Below the pieces are notes generated by a model that searched no databases, was not told where the DNA came from, and was given only the letters and a program-made list of their open reading frames with translations. DNA of 44,096 nt from positions 1 to 44,096 of the forward strand of contig RKRR01000128.1 of NCBI GenBank assembly GCA_007571305.1, read 5' to 3'. A program made the translations under genes and the position numbers. Shown piece after piece: positions 31,040 to 39,880 of this stretch. How positions within the stretch are numbered: position 1 is the stretch's first letter; each line of letters starts with the position of its first letter. The DNA is from Candidatus Poribacteria bacterium (GTDB taxonomy: Bacteria; Poribacteria; WGA-4E; WGA-3G).

Positions 31040-31768
31040 ATGTATCGTCACTTTTTCCTACCGATTTTCGTGTTACTCTTTGCTGTAGGTCCCGTTATCG
31101 CTGAGGGTGAAAAACTTGTTCTCGTTGGCTCTGGTGAACCCGACCCGAAGGACATTCCTCTTATAGAACACCTCGAAGAGTGGGGTTATGTCGTTGAGTC
31201 GCATCAGCATTTGGCGAAGCACCCTGTTAATCTGGCAGATATAGATCTTGTATTCATTTCGGAATCAACTTCCAGTGCCAACATTCTGGACGCATACAAG
31301 GACTCATCTGTCCCAGTCGTCAACGCAGAGACGTGGACATACGATGATATGGGATTCGCGGCAGACGGTACGTTCAATTCCGATCCAGGCACCGAACTGG
31401 CTGTCGTTGATGCTGAGCATCCGATTATGGAAGGTTTTAAGGGTGACATCGCAGTCAGCAAACCCGCGGCACCACTCATGACGTGTAATGGTTTTGAAGG
31501 CGATATCGAAATATTAGCCGTGCGCGCCGACAACGACGATTTCGTTGCTATCTCTGTCTACGAGGAAGGGGCGAAACTACTGAAAGGCACAACGAAGGCA
31601 CGCCATGTTAACATTTGGCCCCACTCTACCGGCTGGCTGCAAGTAACAGACGATGGATGGGAACTCATCCACCGCTCAATCCTTTATGCCCTCGGCCAGA
31701 TTCCATTTGATGTCGAGCCACAAGACAAACTCGCTGTCACTTGGGGACAGATTAAAGCAGCGCGTTAG
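31040..31768 (+). CDS. secreted ThuA-like (glutamine-amidotransferase-fold) protein
   Basis: A 242-residue protein with a signal peptide (1-22, ending PVIAEG). The mature part begins KLVLVGSGEPDPKDIPLIEH and contains DIDLVFISESTSSANI, PVVNAETWTYDDMG, VVDAEHPIMEGF and VNIWPHSTGW. This alpha/beta order resembles ThuA-like or DUF1034-like domains of secreted sugar-associated proteins; the assignment is moderate and no catalytic Cys is evident. The C terminus KLAVTWGQIKAAR resembles the tail of the other secreted protein at 9352-9951. RBS AAAGGAGG. Transcription must cross the MITE at 30820-30991 if the promoter at 30797 is used. Confidence 0.8.
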   Translation: MYRHFFLPIFVLLFAVGPVIAEGEKLVLVGSGEPDPKDIPLIEHLEEWGYVVESHQHLAKHPVNLADIDLVFISESTSSANILDAYKDSSVPVVNAETWTYDDMGFAADGTFNSDPGTELAVVDAEHPIMEGFKGDIAVSKPAAPLMTCNGFEGDIEILAVRADNDDFVAISVYEEGAKLLKGTTKARHVNIWPHSTGWLQVTDDGWELIHRSILYALGQIPFDVEPQDKLAVTWGQIKAAR

Positions 31769-31778
31769 CTGCCACTTC

Positions 31779-32510
31779 CTACAATAAAGATGCCGACCCC
31801 GCGTCCAGAAATACCGCACAATCTGGATGTGTTTGTAAAATTGAAGCCGGGTGCATCGGCGTTATCTCGCCGTGTAGGCACTTCAGGACAGCTTCCGCTT
31901 TCCGTTTATCTGGCACGGTGCAGACGATCGTTTTCGCCTTCATGATCTGAAAAATGGACATTGAAATTGCTTGGGTCGGCACATCATCAATCCCAGCAAA
32001 CCAGCCCTCACCGACCTGTTGGAGTCGGCATGCCTCATCTAATTCGACCAAAATATAAGGATCCTCTGTCTCAAAATCCGCCGGTGGATCGTTGAAGGCG
32101 AGGTGTCCATTCTCACCGATACCTACGAACGCTACATCAATCTGATGCTGTGAGATAATCCGATTGAGCCGATCACACTCGGCTTGCGGCTCGTCCACTT
32201 CACCGTCCAAGAAATGCACCGTTCCAGGGTGAACAATGCTCACGAGACGTTCTCGCAGGTACTTGCGAAAACTGGCGGGATGTGTCTCAGGAATGCCGAT
32301 GTACTCGTCCAGATGGAACATCGTCGTGTTGTCCCAATCAATCGTTTTATCAGCAGTGAGTGCAGCAAGAAAGTCAAATTGAGATGCCCCTGTCGCAACG
32401 ATGAAGCTGGCATGTCCATTTGCATCTAATGCCTCGCGAAGCTTTTTACTTGCGAGGTGTGCTGCTGCTTCGCTCGTTTCCCGTTTGGTTGTTGCTTTAA
32501 AAATATTCAT
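31779..32510 (-). CDS. nagB: glucosamine-6-phosphate deaminase
   Basis: ATG 32510 is the start; the frame runs upstream into the MOSC gene without support. The 243-residue enzyme converts glucosamine-6-phosphate to fructose-6-phosphate and ammonia. Conserved parts are [16 protein letters not shown] (phosphate loop), MFHLDEYIG (catalytic Asp), [17 protein letters not shown] (catalytic His and acid) and a final [14 protein letters not shown]. It follows the MOSC gene by 22 bases and probably shares its promoter. No nagA or transporter is adjacent. Confidence 0.88.
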   Translation of the reverse strand: MNIFKATTKRETSEAAAHLASKKLREALDANGHASFIVATGASQFDFLAALTADKTIDWDNTTMFHLDEYIGIPETHPASFRKYLRERLVSIVHPGTVHFLDGEVDEPQAECDRLNRIISQHQIDVAFVGIGENGHLAFNDPPADFETEDPYILVELDEACRLQQVGEGWFAGIDDVPTQAISMSIFQIMKAKTIVCTVPDKRKAEAVLKCLHGEITPMHPASILQTHPDCAVFLDAGSASLL

Positions 32511-32532
32511 TTTGATAGAATCTTCGTGCTTT

Positions 32533-33186
32533 TTATAGCAAGTTTTTGGCTTGCAAACTACGCCAAAAATCCCGTTTCCAACTCGGTGAGAGGGCGGGTA
32601 GTTTTCTGGCTCGTGCGATTTTCTCGTGATTGTCTGTATCAAAATAACGGAGGTTAAGTATCTCTGTAACGCTCATCGGTTCGGAAGCGATTTCAATGCA
32701 CGTAATCGAATCGCCCGCAGTGATCTCGCCTTCTTCAAGCACGCGAAAATAGAAACCGACGCGCCGACTCTCTAAAAACTGTTTGGCGAATTCCGGCAGT
32801 CCCATCTTGTATGCCAACTTGAAACACGGCACACGGGGTTGCGTAATCTGTAATTTTACCGTTGAACCTATCTGAAAGACATCGCCAATATGGACCGATT
32901 CCTCTGATAGCCCCTCCACAGTGAGATTTTCGCCAAACTGCCCATAGATCAAGTCGTCTCTTTGCAACGCCTGTTGCCAGTGGGCGTAATGCTCAAACGG
33001 ATAGCCGTAGATGGCTTTATAGGTGCCACCATGCACACGTAAATCGCCTTGCCCATCACCGTCAATGTTTTTCTCTCTGAGCATGACACTCCCTGACACC
33101 GGTTCTTTGAAAATCCCTGTCTGGATAGTCTTACCGCCGTATTGAATAGGTTTTGGCTGTGAAACGTTTATAGATAAGAGTTTCAT
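32533..33186 (-). CDS. MOSC-domain protein (YiiM-like)
   Basis: A 217-residue protein with the MOSC fold. [31 protein letters not shown] and [12 protein letters not shown] hold the conserved Cys that binds the molybdenum cofactor sulphur or substrate; a YiiM-like C-terminal helix pair follows ([20 protein letters not shown]). YiiM proteins reduce N-hydroxylated compounds using Moco. The promoter at 33196-33224 ends so near the ATG that the message would be almost leaderless. nagB follows. Confidence 0.9.
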   Translation of the reverse strand: MKLLSINVSQPKPIQYGGKTIQTGIFKEPVSGSVMLREKNIDGDGQGDLRVHGGTYKAIYGYPFEHYAHWQQALQRDDLIYGQFGENLTVEGLSEESVHIGDVFQIGSTVKLQITQPRVPCFKLAYKMGLPEFAKQFLESRRVGFYFRVLEEGEITAGDSITCIEIASEPMSVTEILNLRYFDTDNHEKIARARKLPALSPSWKRDFWRSLQAKNLL

Positions 33187-33195
33187 ATTCGCTTT

Positions 33196-33224
33196 AATAT
33201 ACTGATTCTTCCAAGTTATGTCAA
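33196..33224 (-). promoter_or_regulatory. sigma-70 promoter of the MOSC-nagB operon, nearly leaderless
   Basis: On the minus strand TTGACA (33224-33219), 17 bases and TATATT (33201-33196). The -10 box ends nine bases before the start codon at 33186, so the predicted leader is about three bases and no ribosome-binding site is present. Confidence 0.55.
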
Positions 33225-33372
33225 GTGCAACATTTCAGCACTGCTGTGTTTCATTTTTCACATTTTTTCTGCGATGCAACCTTTCGCCTTTTAAATCGCG
33301 TCTTTAGTAGTAACAGCAGTATAAGAATCGCACGTTAATAATGAGGACCCTTAGTCATTTAGGAGAGACTTG

Positions 33373-36261
33373 ATGAAAAACGAAGATGCGCGACTGGTTA
33401 ACCAATTCTTAGCAGGTGACGAAGGTGCCTTCACCGCCTTGGTAAAAAAACACGAGAAAAGCATCCATGCCCTCACATGGCGGAAGGTTGGCGACTTCCA
33501 CATCGCGGAGGAACTCACACAGGATACCTTCCTCAAGGCTTACCAGAAACTTGGGACACTGAAGAATCCGAATCAGTTCGCTGGATGGCTCTACGTAATC
33601 GCCGATCGGCTCTGCATCGCTTGGCACCGAAAGCCGAAACCAGCAATGGAATCTTTGGAAACCATCAGTGGAGAAAAGATCGAGGAATCATCTTATCGTC
33701 ACTACGCAAATGAACAGGGAAAGGAAGCCTCCACTGAACACCGTAAAGAATACGTCAGAAACCTCTTAGAGGAGTTACCAGAGAGCGAACGCACAGTCGT
33801 AACACTCCACTACCTCGGGGAAATGACGTGTAAAGCGATTAGCGAGTTTTTAGGTGTCTCTCCGAACACGATTAAGAGTCGTCTCCAGCGTGCACGAAAT
33901 CGCTTAAAGGAGCAAGAAACCATGATTCAAGAAACGCTTGGCAGCGTACATTTACCTACGACTTTCACAGAGAACATTATGAAGAAAGCCTCTGAAATAC
34001 GACCAATATCTCCTACCAGTAGCATACCGCTTCTGCCCTGGGCAATCTCTGCGGCAACAACCATATTTATTTTTTTACTAATGGGTGTAGGTTCTCAATA
34101 CCTCGCCCGCTTCCAGAAACCCTATAACCTGAACGCCCGATCGGAAACCACCGTCGAAATCATCGATGCTCCCATAGTTCTTGACACACAAGCAAAACCC
34201 GATTTACGGAACCAAGTTGGACGTTTTGATACCACTGGTAAGAACAGAGGTACCGGTCCACAAGTCTCGGAACCTGTTCTGCTTGCCGCCGCGCAGGTAG
34301 AAAAAGAGACGCGTCCGTCAACAAAACAGCAGTGGATACAGGCAAGTGGTCCAGACAAAGGAAGTTCAGTGTCTGGTTTATTGGCAAGTTCTTCGGGAGA
34401 TGTCTATGCGGCTTCACCAATCGGTATCTACAGATTAGCCCCGGATGCTCCCGCATGGACGCTCGTTAGTCCACTCCCACCGGGTGCTTCTGTAGACGCT
34501 TACGGCATACGGATGGCAGAACGAGACGGCATCCTCTATCTCGTCTTTCCTAATGGTGTGTTTGCTTCAAAAGATAGAGGCGAAACATTGACAAAGCTCG
34601 GCGCGCGTCCAGAGGGTCGCGCCCTTGGACTGGCGGTAACCGATGATGCATTCTACCTCGCGCTTCGAGGGAATGCAGGCATCTTCCAATCCACAGATGG
34701 AGGTCAGCAGTGGACTCTGCTCAACACTGAAATAACAGATAGCGGTATTAATGCAATAATTGCCGTTGAAAACATAGTGTTTGTCGGCACGAATAAGGGT
34801 CTCTACCGCATGGATTCAGAGACATCAGAGAATTTGTCTATAGATACTACGAAAGCTATCCTCTCTGTGTCAGCCTCTGGAAATAATCTCTATGTTGGGA
34901 CAGGTGCCTCCGTTTCTCAAGTGAAATCTCTATTGGAAAACCCAATAGAGGATCTCATGGAGGAAATTATGAACAACACCGATCCAAGGTGGGAGGTATT
35001 CCATTCAATCGATGGCGGAGAGTCGTGGACAGATATAACGCCCACAAGTAAGTCACACATGATGAGAGTTTCATCGGGTGCTACAGTTTTGGCAGCTGGA
35101 GATGCCGTTTTAGTGTTAGGTATGTTGAGTTTCCGCTCAACTGATGGCGGAAAAACATGGACAGAATTCGGTTTCAACTCCGATATGGTCGCCTCAACTT
35201 TCTCCCCTAATGTAGCAGTGGCAGCGGATGAAAATACCATTTTCAGAGACAGTGTTCGTAAGCTTATGCGCTCAACCGATGGAGGGGAATCGTGGCATCC
35301 ATTTACAAACGGGATAGTAGGCACCTCAATATTCAACTTAGCTGGATTCAAAAATGAACTTTATACGAGCACCTCTAACGGTGTTTCCAAATCCCCCAAT
35401 GGCGGCGAGTCGTGGAAGGAACTCACCTTGGGTTCTGGCGAACTCACGCTAAAACCATCAGAAAATGTCCGCAGTCTGATTTCTCCAAAATTAGCGATTG
35501 CTGATGGTGTGCTTTATGGAGCCACAGCTGTTATCGGTCATAATTTGCTCCTCTTTCGTCTCTCTGAAAATGGAAATGTGTTAGTCCCTATCCAAGGGAT
35601 CCCTGACCTTGAACGGGCTGCTTCCACCAAAGATATAAAGGAATCGAGAGAGAAATTGTTCCAATTCCCAGGATTTCCCACGGCGTTTGCAGTCAATGGT
35701 AAGACCTTCTACGTAGAATATAGGCAGCAGCTTCTCCGGTGGAAACGCGGTGAATCGGAATGGTTTAACACCGGTCTGGTAGATGCAGGTAAAAGTGATA
35801 ATCCTATGGAAGGCCTTAAACTGGCTGTTTCAGAAGAGACCGTTTATGTCGGAAAACGCGATGGCAGCTTCCTCCAATCGTTTGACAGCGGTGTTACATG
35901 GAAAGACTTGACCGCAAACCTACCATTGCGTTTTGAGCGTTTCGAGGAGATAACCTTCGCGGATTCAACGGTCTATGTTGCGACTGACGCGGGTGTCTTG
36001 ACATCAAAAGACAGTGAACATTGGCGCGCAATCACTGATACAGCAGGAGGCCATACCGTCATTGATCGAATGGCCATGGATGGAATGAAGGTCTACGGTG
36101 TTGGGGACGCAGGAGTCTATTACCTGAACAGTCACGACGAATGGGAACAGATCGCGCCAGAAGTGCCGGATAGCGTCAAGGCTCTTGTTATCAACAACGA
36201 TCAACTCTATATCGTTACTGAACTTCGCGGCATGTTCCACGTTTCTCTCGAAAAAGAGTGA
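33373..36261 (+). CDS. ECF sigma factor fused through a membrane helix to a BNR-repeat propeller
   Basis: A 962-residue protein; ATG 33373 follows AGGAGAG. Residues 1-185 are an ECF sigma factor: region 2 (NQFLAGDEGAFTALVKKHEK, ELTQDTFLKAYQKL, FAGWLYVIADRL) and region 4 (LPESERTVVTLHYLGEMTCK, then LGVSPNTIKSRLQRARNRLK). A single hydrophobic helix lies at about 222-243 (LPWAISAATTIFIFLLMGVG). After it come about 700 residues with at least six BNR/Asp-box units (STDGGQQWTLL, SIDGGESWTDI, STDGGKTWTEF, STDGGESWHPF, SPNGGESWKEL, SFDSGVTWKDL) that form one or two beta-propellers outside the membrane. It appears to be a membrane-tethered regulator with its own sensor. No anti-sigma gene is adjacent. 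A terminator follows. Confidence 0.9.
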   Translation: MKNEDARLVNQFLAGDEGAFTALVKKHEKSIHALTWRKVGDFHIAEELTQDTFLKAYQKLGTLKNPNQFAGWLYVIADRLCIAWHRKPKPAMESLETISGEKIEESSYRHYANEQGKEASTEHRKEYVRNLLEELPESERTVVTLHYLGEMTCKAISEFLGVSPNTIKSRLQRARNRLKEQETMIQETLGSVHLPTTFTENIMKKASEIRPISPTSSIPLLPWAISAATTIFIFLLMGVGSQYLARFQKPYNLNARSETTVEIIDAPIVLDTQAKPDLRNQVGRFDTTGKNRGTGPQVSEPVLLAAAQVEKETRPSTKQQWIQASGPDKGSSVSGLLASSSGDVYAASPIGIYRLAPDAPAWTLVSPLPPGASVDAYGIRMAERDGILYLVFPNGVFASKDRGETLTKLGARPEGRALGLAVTDDAFYLALRGNAGIFQSTDGGQQWTLLNTEITDSGINAIIAVENIVFVGTNKGLYRMDSETSENLSIDTTKAILSVSASGNNLYVGTGASVSQVKSLLENPIEDLMEEIMNNTDPRWEVFHSIDGGESWTDITPTSKSHMMRVSSGATVLAAGDAVLVLGMLSFRSTDGGKTWTEFGFNSDMVASTFSPNVAVAADENTIFRDSVRKLMRSTDGGESWHPFTNGIVGTSIFNLAGFKNELYTSTSNGVSKSPNGGESWKELTLGSGELTLKPSENVRSLISPKLAIADGVLYGATAVIGHNLLLFRLSENGNVLVPIQGIPDLERAASTKDIKESREKLFQFPGFPTAFAVNGKTFYVEYRQQLLRWKRGESEWFNTGLVDAGKSDNPMEGLKLAVSEETVYVGKRDGSFLQSFDSGVTWKDLTANLPLRFERFEEITFADSTVYVATDAGVLTSKDSEHWRAITDTAGGHTVIDRMAMDGMKVYGVGDAGVYYLNSHDEWEQIAPEVPDSVKALVINNDQLYIVTELRGMFHVSLEKE

Positions 36262-36301
36262 TAACGATTTAATCGACAATTCTCTCCATGTGCTTCCAGT
36301 A

Positions 36302-36340
36302 GAGTGGTGATCTTACCAATAGAATCACCACTCATTTTTT
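36302..36340 (+). terminator. rho-independent terminator of the sigma-propeller gene
   Basis: A perfect 10-base stem, GAGTGGTGAT (36302-36311) with ATCACCACTC (36324-36333), loop of 12, then ATTTTTT. It lies 40 bases past the stop codon on the plus strand. On the minus strand there is no T-run, so it acts in one direction. Confidence 0.85.
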
Positions 36341-36698
36341 CCGAGGTAATAATTACAGCCAAGCCATTATCGGAATGGCAGGCTTCCTTTAGACTTGGCT
36401 ATATTTTCGCTAACAAATTCCGAATTGCGCCTTACTTTCTGAACCCTCTACTTCAACTCAAGCGGTTTTTTCCTACGCCAATCGATTACGACCTCGTCTA
36501 AGGTTGCAATCCACCTCAAAAGATGCTATCATGCGGTTGAATATGCACATAACCTTGAACCTACAATGACGTGGACATAGGCAGGAGGCGAGGTTACAAA
36601 CATCCCCAATGGAAACCTTGTTGGGTTGGTTTGCTGAACAATTGTCTACATTTTTTCGGGCTTTATTTTAAACACGCATTGCCAGGAGACGCAGAGAA
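36341..36698. other. intergenic stretch without a recognised gene
   Basis: A frame of 65 codons at 36304-36501 begins inside the terminator stem and has no family match or ribosome-binding site, so it is not called. Weak promoter-like TTGTCT and TATTTT hexamers (about 36640-36670) precede the permease start but are not convincing. The ribosome-binding site of that gene (AGGAG) is at 36684-36688. Nothing else is visible. Confidence 0.4.
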
Positions 36699-37952
36699 TT
36701 GAAGTTGTACGCAGGATTTTCAACAGGACTCTCTGTGATGCTGCAGGAAAAAATGCGCTCGGCGTTGACGATGTTGGGTATTATCATCGGCATTGCTGCT
36801 GTATTGGCAATGCTCGCTATCGGCGATGGAGCAAACCGCATCGTCATGAAAGAGTTTGAAAAGTATGGCAGCCATTTTACGATTCGGCGGAACCCATGGA
36901 TCTGGCGGGGGGACCGTGTATTTCCAAACCGCAGCAGCGAACACCTGAAATACGAAGATGTTTTAGCGATTGAAGCCGAATGCCCCGCTGTTGAATCTGT
37001 GATACCGAGTATTGCTGATGAAGTGCTAGCGCAGACTGAAGGTGGTGCCTCAAAATGGACAGAGTATGATGGTGTCAATTCGTACTTCCCGATAGGGATG
37101 AACTGGCAGACTCAGCAGGGACGTTTCTTTTCCGAGGATGAATTCAATCATCGACGAAAAGTCTGTATACTCGGTATGGAAGTCGCAACAGAACTGTTTG
37201 GAAACCAGAACCCGATCGGTCAAGAAATCAAACTTTCACGACAAGGTGGAATCCCTGACCGCTTTACCATCTTAGGGGTTATGGCTGAACGCGGCACAAG
37301 CCTTCAATACGGATTTAGTTGGGACGACATCGTGTTTATACCCTTGACAACCGCGCAAGACCGATTCAGAGGAACACACTATGTCAATTATCTCAGCGTC
37401 AGAGCGACGGATACTGATTCCATCGAAAAAGCCGCTGAGGAGGTGAAAACCGTTTTAAGAAAACGGCATAGGAATCAAGACGATTTTTTTGATATTAGTT
37501 TTCATACCACCGCTGTAAAGGAACTCGATAGAATCAGCCGAATTATTAAAATCATGCTCAGCAGTATTGCTGGATTTTCGTTATTTGTAGGAAGCGTTGG
37601 CATTATGAATATGATGTTAGTTTCAGTGAACCAACGCACCCGTGAAATTGGCATCCGCCGTGCGATCGGAGCCAAACGACGTGATATTCTCTTACAGTTT
37701 CTATTTGAAGCTGTCGTGATGTGCAGTGCCGGCGGCTTACTGGGAATTCTCCTCGGCATCGGGACTGGTTATCTTTGTTCACACATCGCTGTCAAAGTCG
37801 TTAAGGTAATTCCACAGTGGCCAGTCGTAATCTCCCTCCACTGGATGACAGTCTCTGTCAGCATCTCAGCCTGCATCGGTATTCTGTTTGGGATCTACCC
37901 TGCGATCCGTGCCTCACACATCTCCCCGATTGAGGCACTGCGAACAGACTGA
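36699..37952 (+). CDS. MacB/FtsX-type ABC transporter permease
   Basis: A 417-residue protein starting at TTG 36699, ten bases after AGGAG. It has the MacB layout: one helix near the N terminus (about 22-42, LTMLGIIIGIAAVLAMLAIG), a periplasmic domain (about 50-275), then three helices. The FtsX signature is SVGIMNMMLVSVNQRTREIG followed by IRRAIGAKRRDILLQFLFEA. Such permeases work with a MacB-type ATPase and often an adaptor to export peptides, lipoproteins or siderophores mechanically. Neither ATPase nor adaptor is adjacent, so partners must be elsewhere. The gene converges on the dehydrogenase at 37962. Confidence 0.9.
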   Translation: MKLYAGFSTGLSVMLQEKMRSALTMLGIIIGIAAVLAMLAIGDGANRIVMKEFEKYGSHFTIRRNPWIWRGDRVFPNRSSEHLKYEDVLAIEAECPAVESVIPSIADEVLAQTEGGASKWTEYDGVNSYFPIGMNWQTQQGRFFSEDEFNHRRKVCILGMEVATELFGNQNPIGQEIKLSRQGGIPDRFTILGVMAERGTSLQYGFSWDDIVFIPLTTAQDRFRGTHYVNYLSVRATDTDSIEKAAEEVKTVLRKRHRNQDDFFDISFHTTAVKELDRISRIIKIMLSSIAGFSLFVGSVGIMNMMLVSVNQRTREIGIRRAIGAKRRDILLQFLFEAVVMCSAGGLLGILLGIGTGYLCSHIAVKVVKVIPQWPVVISLHWMTVSVSISACIGILFGIYPAIRASHISPIEALRTD

Positions 37953-37961
37953 TATTTTTGT

Positions 37962-38843
37962 CTACGCCGATTTAAGGTTCTTCGCTAAGATTTCAATCAA
38001 TCCTGCCAAGTTCGGAAACTCGTCATGTGCCTCAGGTGGAAGATCCGCAAGATGCGTCTCCCCAACAAAGCGATACATGTCCGCTGCGCCTGTCAAGATG
38101 TTCGGTGTCAGTCCGACATGTGCAAAGGTTGCCGAAATTTCTTCCATTTCGCCGATCCAGCGTCTTGCTTTCGGGGGCATACTCGGCAATCCTTTTTCCA
38201 TCCTTTCAAAAAGTGCCGACTGACTCAATTGAAACTCCGCAGTGAGTGCCTCTGAAATACCTAAAACGGATGCCGCTGTGAGCAATTCGGTGCAGAGTGC
38301 TGTTAATCCTTTTGTCAGGGAGGCATAACACATCTTAATCGCCGAGGCGAGTCCTATTTCCGCGCCGAGAGCACGCACATCCAATCCGTAGTTGTTGAGT
38401 TCAGAAAACAGGTCAAGTTGTGGGCCCGATGCGTAGAAACGCGTTGCCCCCGGCGTGCGCGGTGGTGGACCGATGATGGAGGCATCGACGAACATTCCAC
38501 CTGCTGCGGTAATGATATCTCCCAATTGACGAACCGTCTGTGGGGCGATGGCGTTGCAGTCGGCGTAGGTGAGGGTGGTGTCGACTTGTTGGAGTGCCTC
38601 TGCGATCGCGGACGTAGCGGACATTGCCTGTGCGGGCACCATGATTGAGAGGATGAGGTCGGCTTCGGTGACGAATTGTGGATAGGTCGGTACGTCCACA
38701 ATGCCTGCTTTCTCAGTAAGTTGGCGGGTGCGTTGACTCCTTCCGTCCAAACAGGTGATGACGCGTAAACCGTTTTGGCGCAGGACATCCCCGACGGTGT
38801 GTCCCATATCACCGGGGCTTAAAATTCCGATGGTATTGAGCAT
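37962..38843 (-). CDS. 6-phosphogluconate dehydrogenase/3-hydroxyisobutyrate dehydrogenase-like protein (DUF1932 C terminus)
   Basis: A 293-residue protein. The N-terminal Rossmann fold begins IGILSPGDMGHTVGDVL (GxxxPGDMG form of the dinucleotide loop), with ADLILSIMVPAQAM and YADCNAIAPQT as later strands. FVDASIIGPPP is the substrate loop, GLASAIKMCYASLTKGLTAL carries the catalytic Lys, and the C-terminal helices match DUF1932. It probably oxidises a beta-hydroxy acid with NAD(P). RBS GGAGGTG. It lies 47 bases after the exporter gene on the same strand. Confidence 0.9.
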   Translation of the reverse strand: MLNTIGILSPGDMGHTVGDVLRQNGLRVITCLDGRSQRTRQLTEKAGIVDVPTYPQFVTEADLILSIMVPAQAMSATSAIAEALQQVDTTLTYADCNAIAPQTVRQLGDIITAAGGMFVDASIIGPPPRTPGATRFYASGPQLDLFSELNNYGLDVRALGAEIGLASAIKMCYASLTKGLTALCTELLTAASVLGISEALTAEFQLSQSALFERMEKGLPSMPPKARRWIGEMEEISATFAHVGLTPNILTGAADMYRFVGETHLADLPPEAHDEFPNLAGLIEILAKNLKSA

Positions 38844-38890
38844 AGATTACACCTCCACTCTTTTCCGACATAACTTGCACAAAATCTATA

Positions 38891-39874
38891 TTAAATCTGA
38901 ATACCGACAGTGTTGAGTGCCTTGAATACTAATATCGCCCCGAGCAGAATGACAACAGCAGCACTGACCATCGGTAGACGTTGTAACCAGAGGCCTTCAC
39001 CCGTGAAACGTTCAATTACCGGTTTCGCCATCACCATCAGAATACCGATAGCAACCAATACGGCAGCAAGCCCAAACGAGAAAGCACATAGGATAATTAA
39101 CCCCCATACAAGTTTGTTAAGACTAATCGCAAATAGGAGCCCAATCAGCGCATCTACGCACGGCACAATACCACCGGAGATGCCGAGTGATAACAATCCC
39201 AGAAAACCTGTTCGCTCTGGAGGCGCATGGCTATGTGTCCGCCCCCCATGGCTGTGTGTATGTCCAGGGTCATGGTCGTGATTGTGATCGTGGTCGTCTG
39301 CGTGGGGATGGTCGTGATCGTGCTCCTGTGAATGGTCGTGTGAGTGAGAATGATCATGTGAATGTCCATGATCGTGGTCGTGTGGGTGATGATGTCCATG
39401 TCCGTGACTATGACTGTGCCCGCCACCCTTGTAGTACTGCTTCATGTTTCTGGTGAGTAGCCACGCGCCGATTCCAACAATTAAAACCCCAGAGAAAAGA
39501 CTCAACCACGGGACGATATCCTCCGGTGCAAACCCCTGTGCTACCAACATGACGATTCCGAGTGCTATGACGCTGAAGGTGTGTGTAAAGGTAACGACAA
39601 GCCCAAGGAAAACAGCATCAATTACTCTGCCTTTAGAGCCAACAAGGTAAGCAGCGACGATGGCTTTCCCATGTCCGGGTGTTAACGCGTGTAAGCCACC
39701 AAGCACGAATGAAACGACAAGAGCGACAATCGCCAGTTGAAGCGTAAGCGGTTGATTTATTAAATCCTTTATCCGATCTCCCGAATGCTCATGCCCCTCA
39801 TCAGCAAAAGCCAATGCACACACGAGAACGCCAAAAAAAATAAAACTAAAAATATAGAAATAACGTTTCTTCAA
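38891..39874 (-). CDS. nickel/cobalt efflux permease (NicO/RcnA family) with a very His-rich loop
   Basis: A 327-residue membrane protein with an N-terminal hydrophobic or signal helix (1-23), then six helices. The family motif HALTPGHGKAIVAAYLVGSK is present, with FTHTFSVIALG and SLGISGGIVPCVDALIGLL. Between helices, at about residues 152-220, lies a loop with some 30 histidines alternating with Asp, Ser and Gly (for example HSHSHGHGHHHPHDHDHGHS), likely to bind metal before export. RcnA-type proteins expel Ni or Co. The gene follows the NHL propeller gene by seven bases and belongs to the operon that begins at 41406. Confidence 0.88.
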   Translation of the reverse strand: MKKRYFYIFSFIFFGVLVCALAFADEGHEHSGDRIKDLINQPLTLQLAIVALVVSFVLGGLHALTPGHGKAIVAAYLVGSKGRVIDAVFLGLVVTFTHTFSVIALGIVMLVAQGFAPEDIVPWLSLFSGVLIVGIGAWLLTRNMKQYYKGGGHSHSHGHGHHHPHDHDHGHSHDHSHSHDHSQEHDHDHPHADDHDHNHDHDPGHTHSHGGRTHSHAPPERTGFLGLLSLGISGGIVPCVDALIGLLFAISLNKLVWGLIILCAFSFGLAAVLVAIGILMVMAKPVIERFTGEGLWLQRLPMVSAAVVILLGAILVFKALNTVGIQI

Positions 39875-39880
39875 AACAGA

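Noticed and set aside
36304..36501. Plus-strand reading frame of 65 codons after the sigma-propeller gene
   Set aside because: It starts inside the terminator stem, lacks a ribosome-binding site and has no recognisable domain.
39220..39430. Tandem-looking CATGAT/CACGAC sequence, considered as a repeat array
   Set aside because: It is irregular, in frame and codes for the His-Asp-Ser loop, with no conserved spacer as in CRISPR.
39154..39456. Open frames rich in simple residue patterns on both strands within the exporter gene
   Set aside because: They are shadows of the repetitive His codons (CAT/CAC) of the metal-binding loop, not separate genes.
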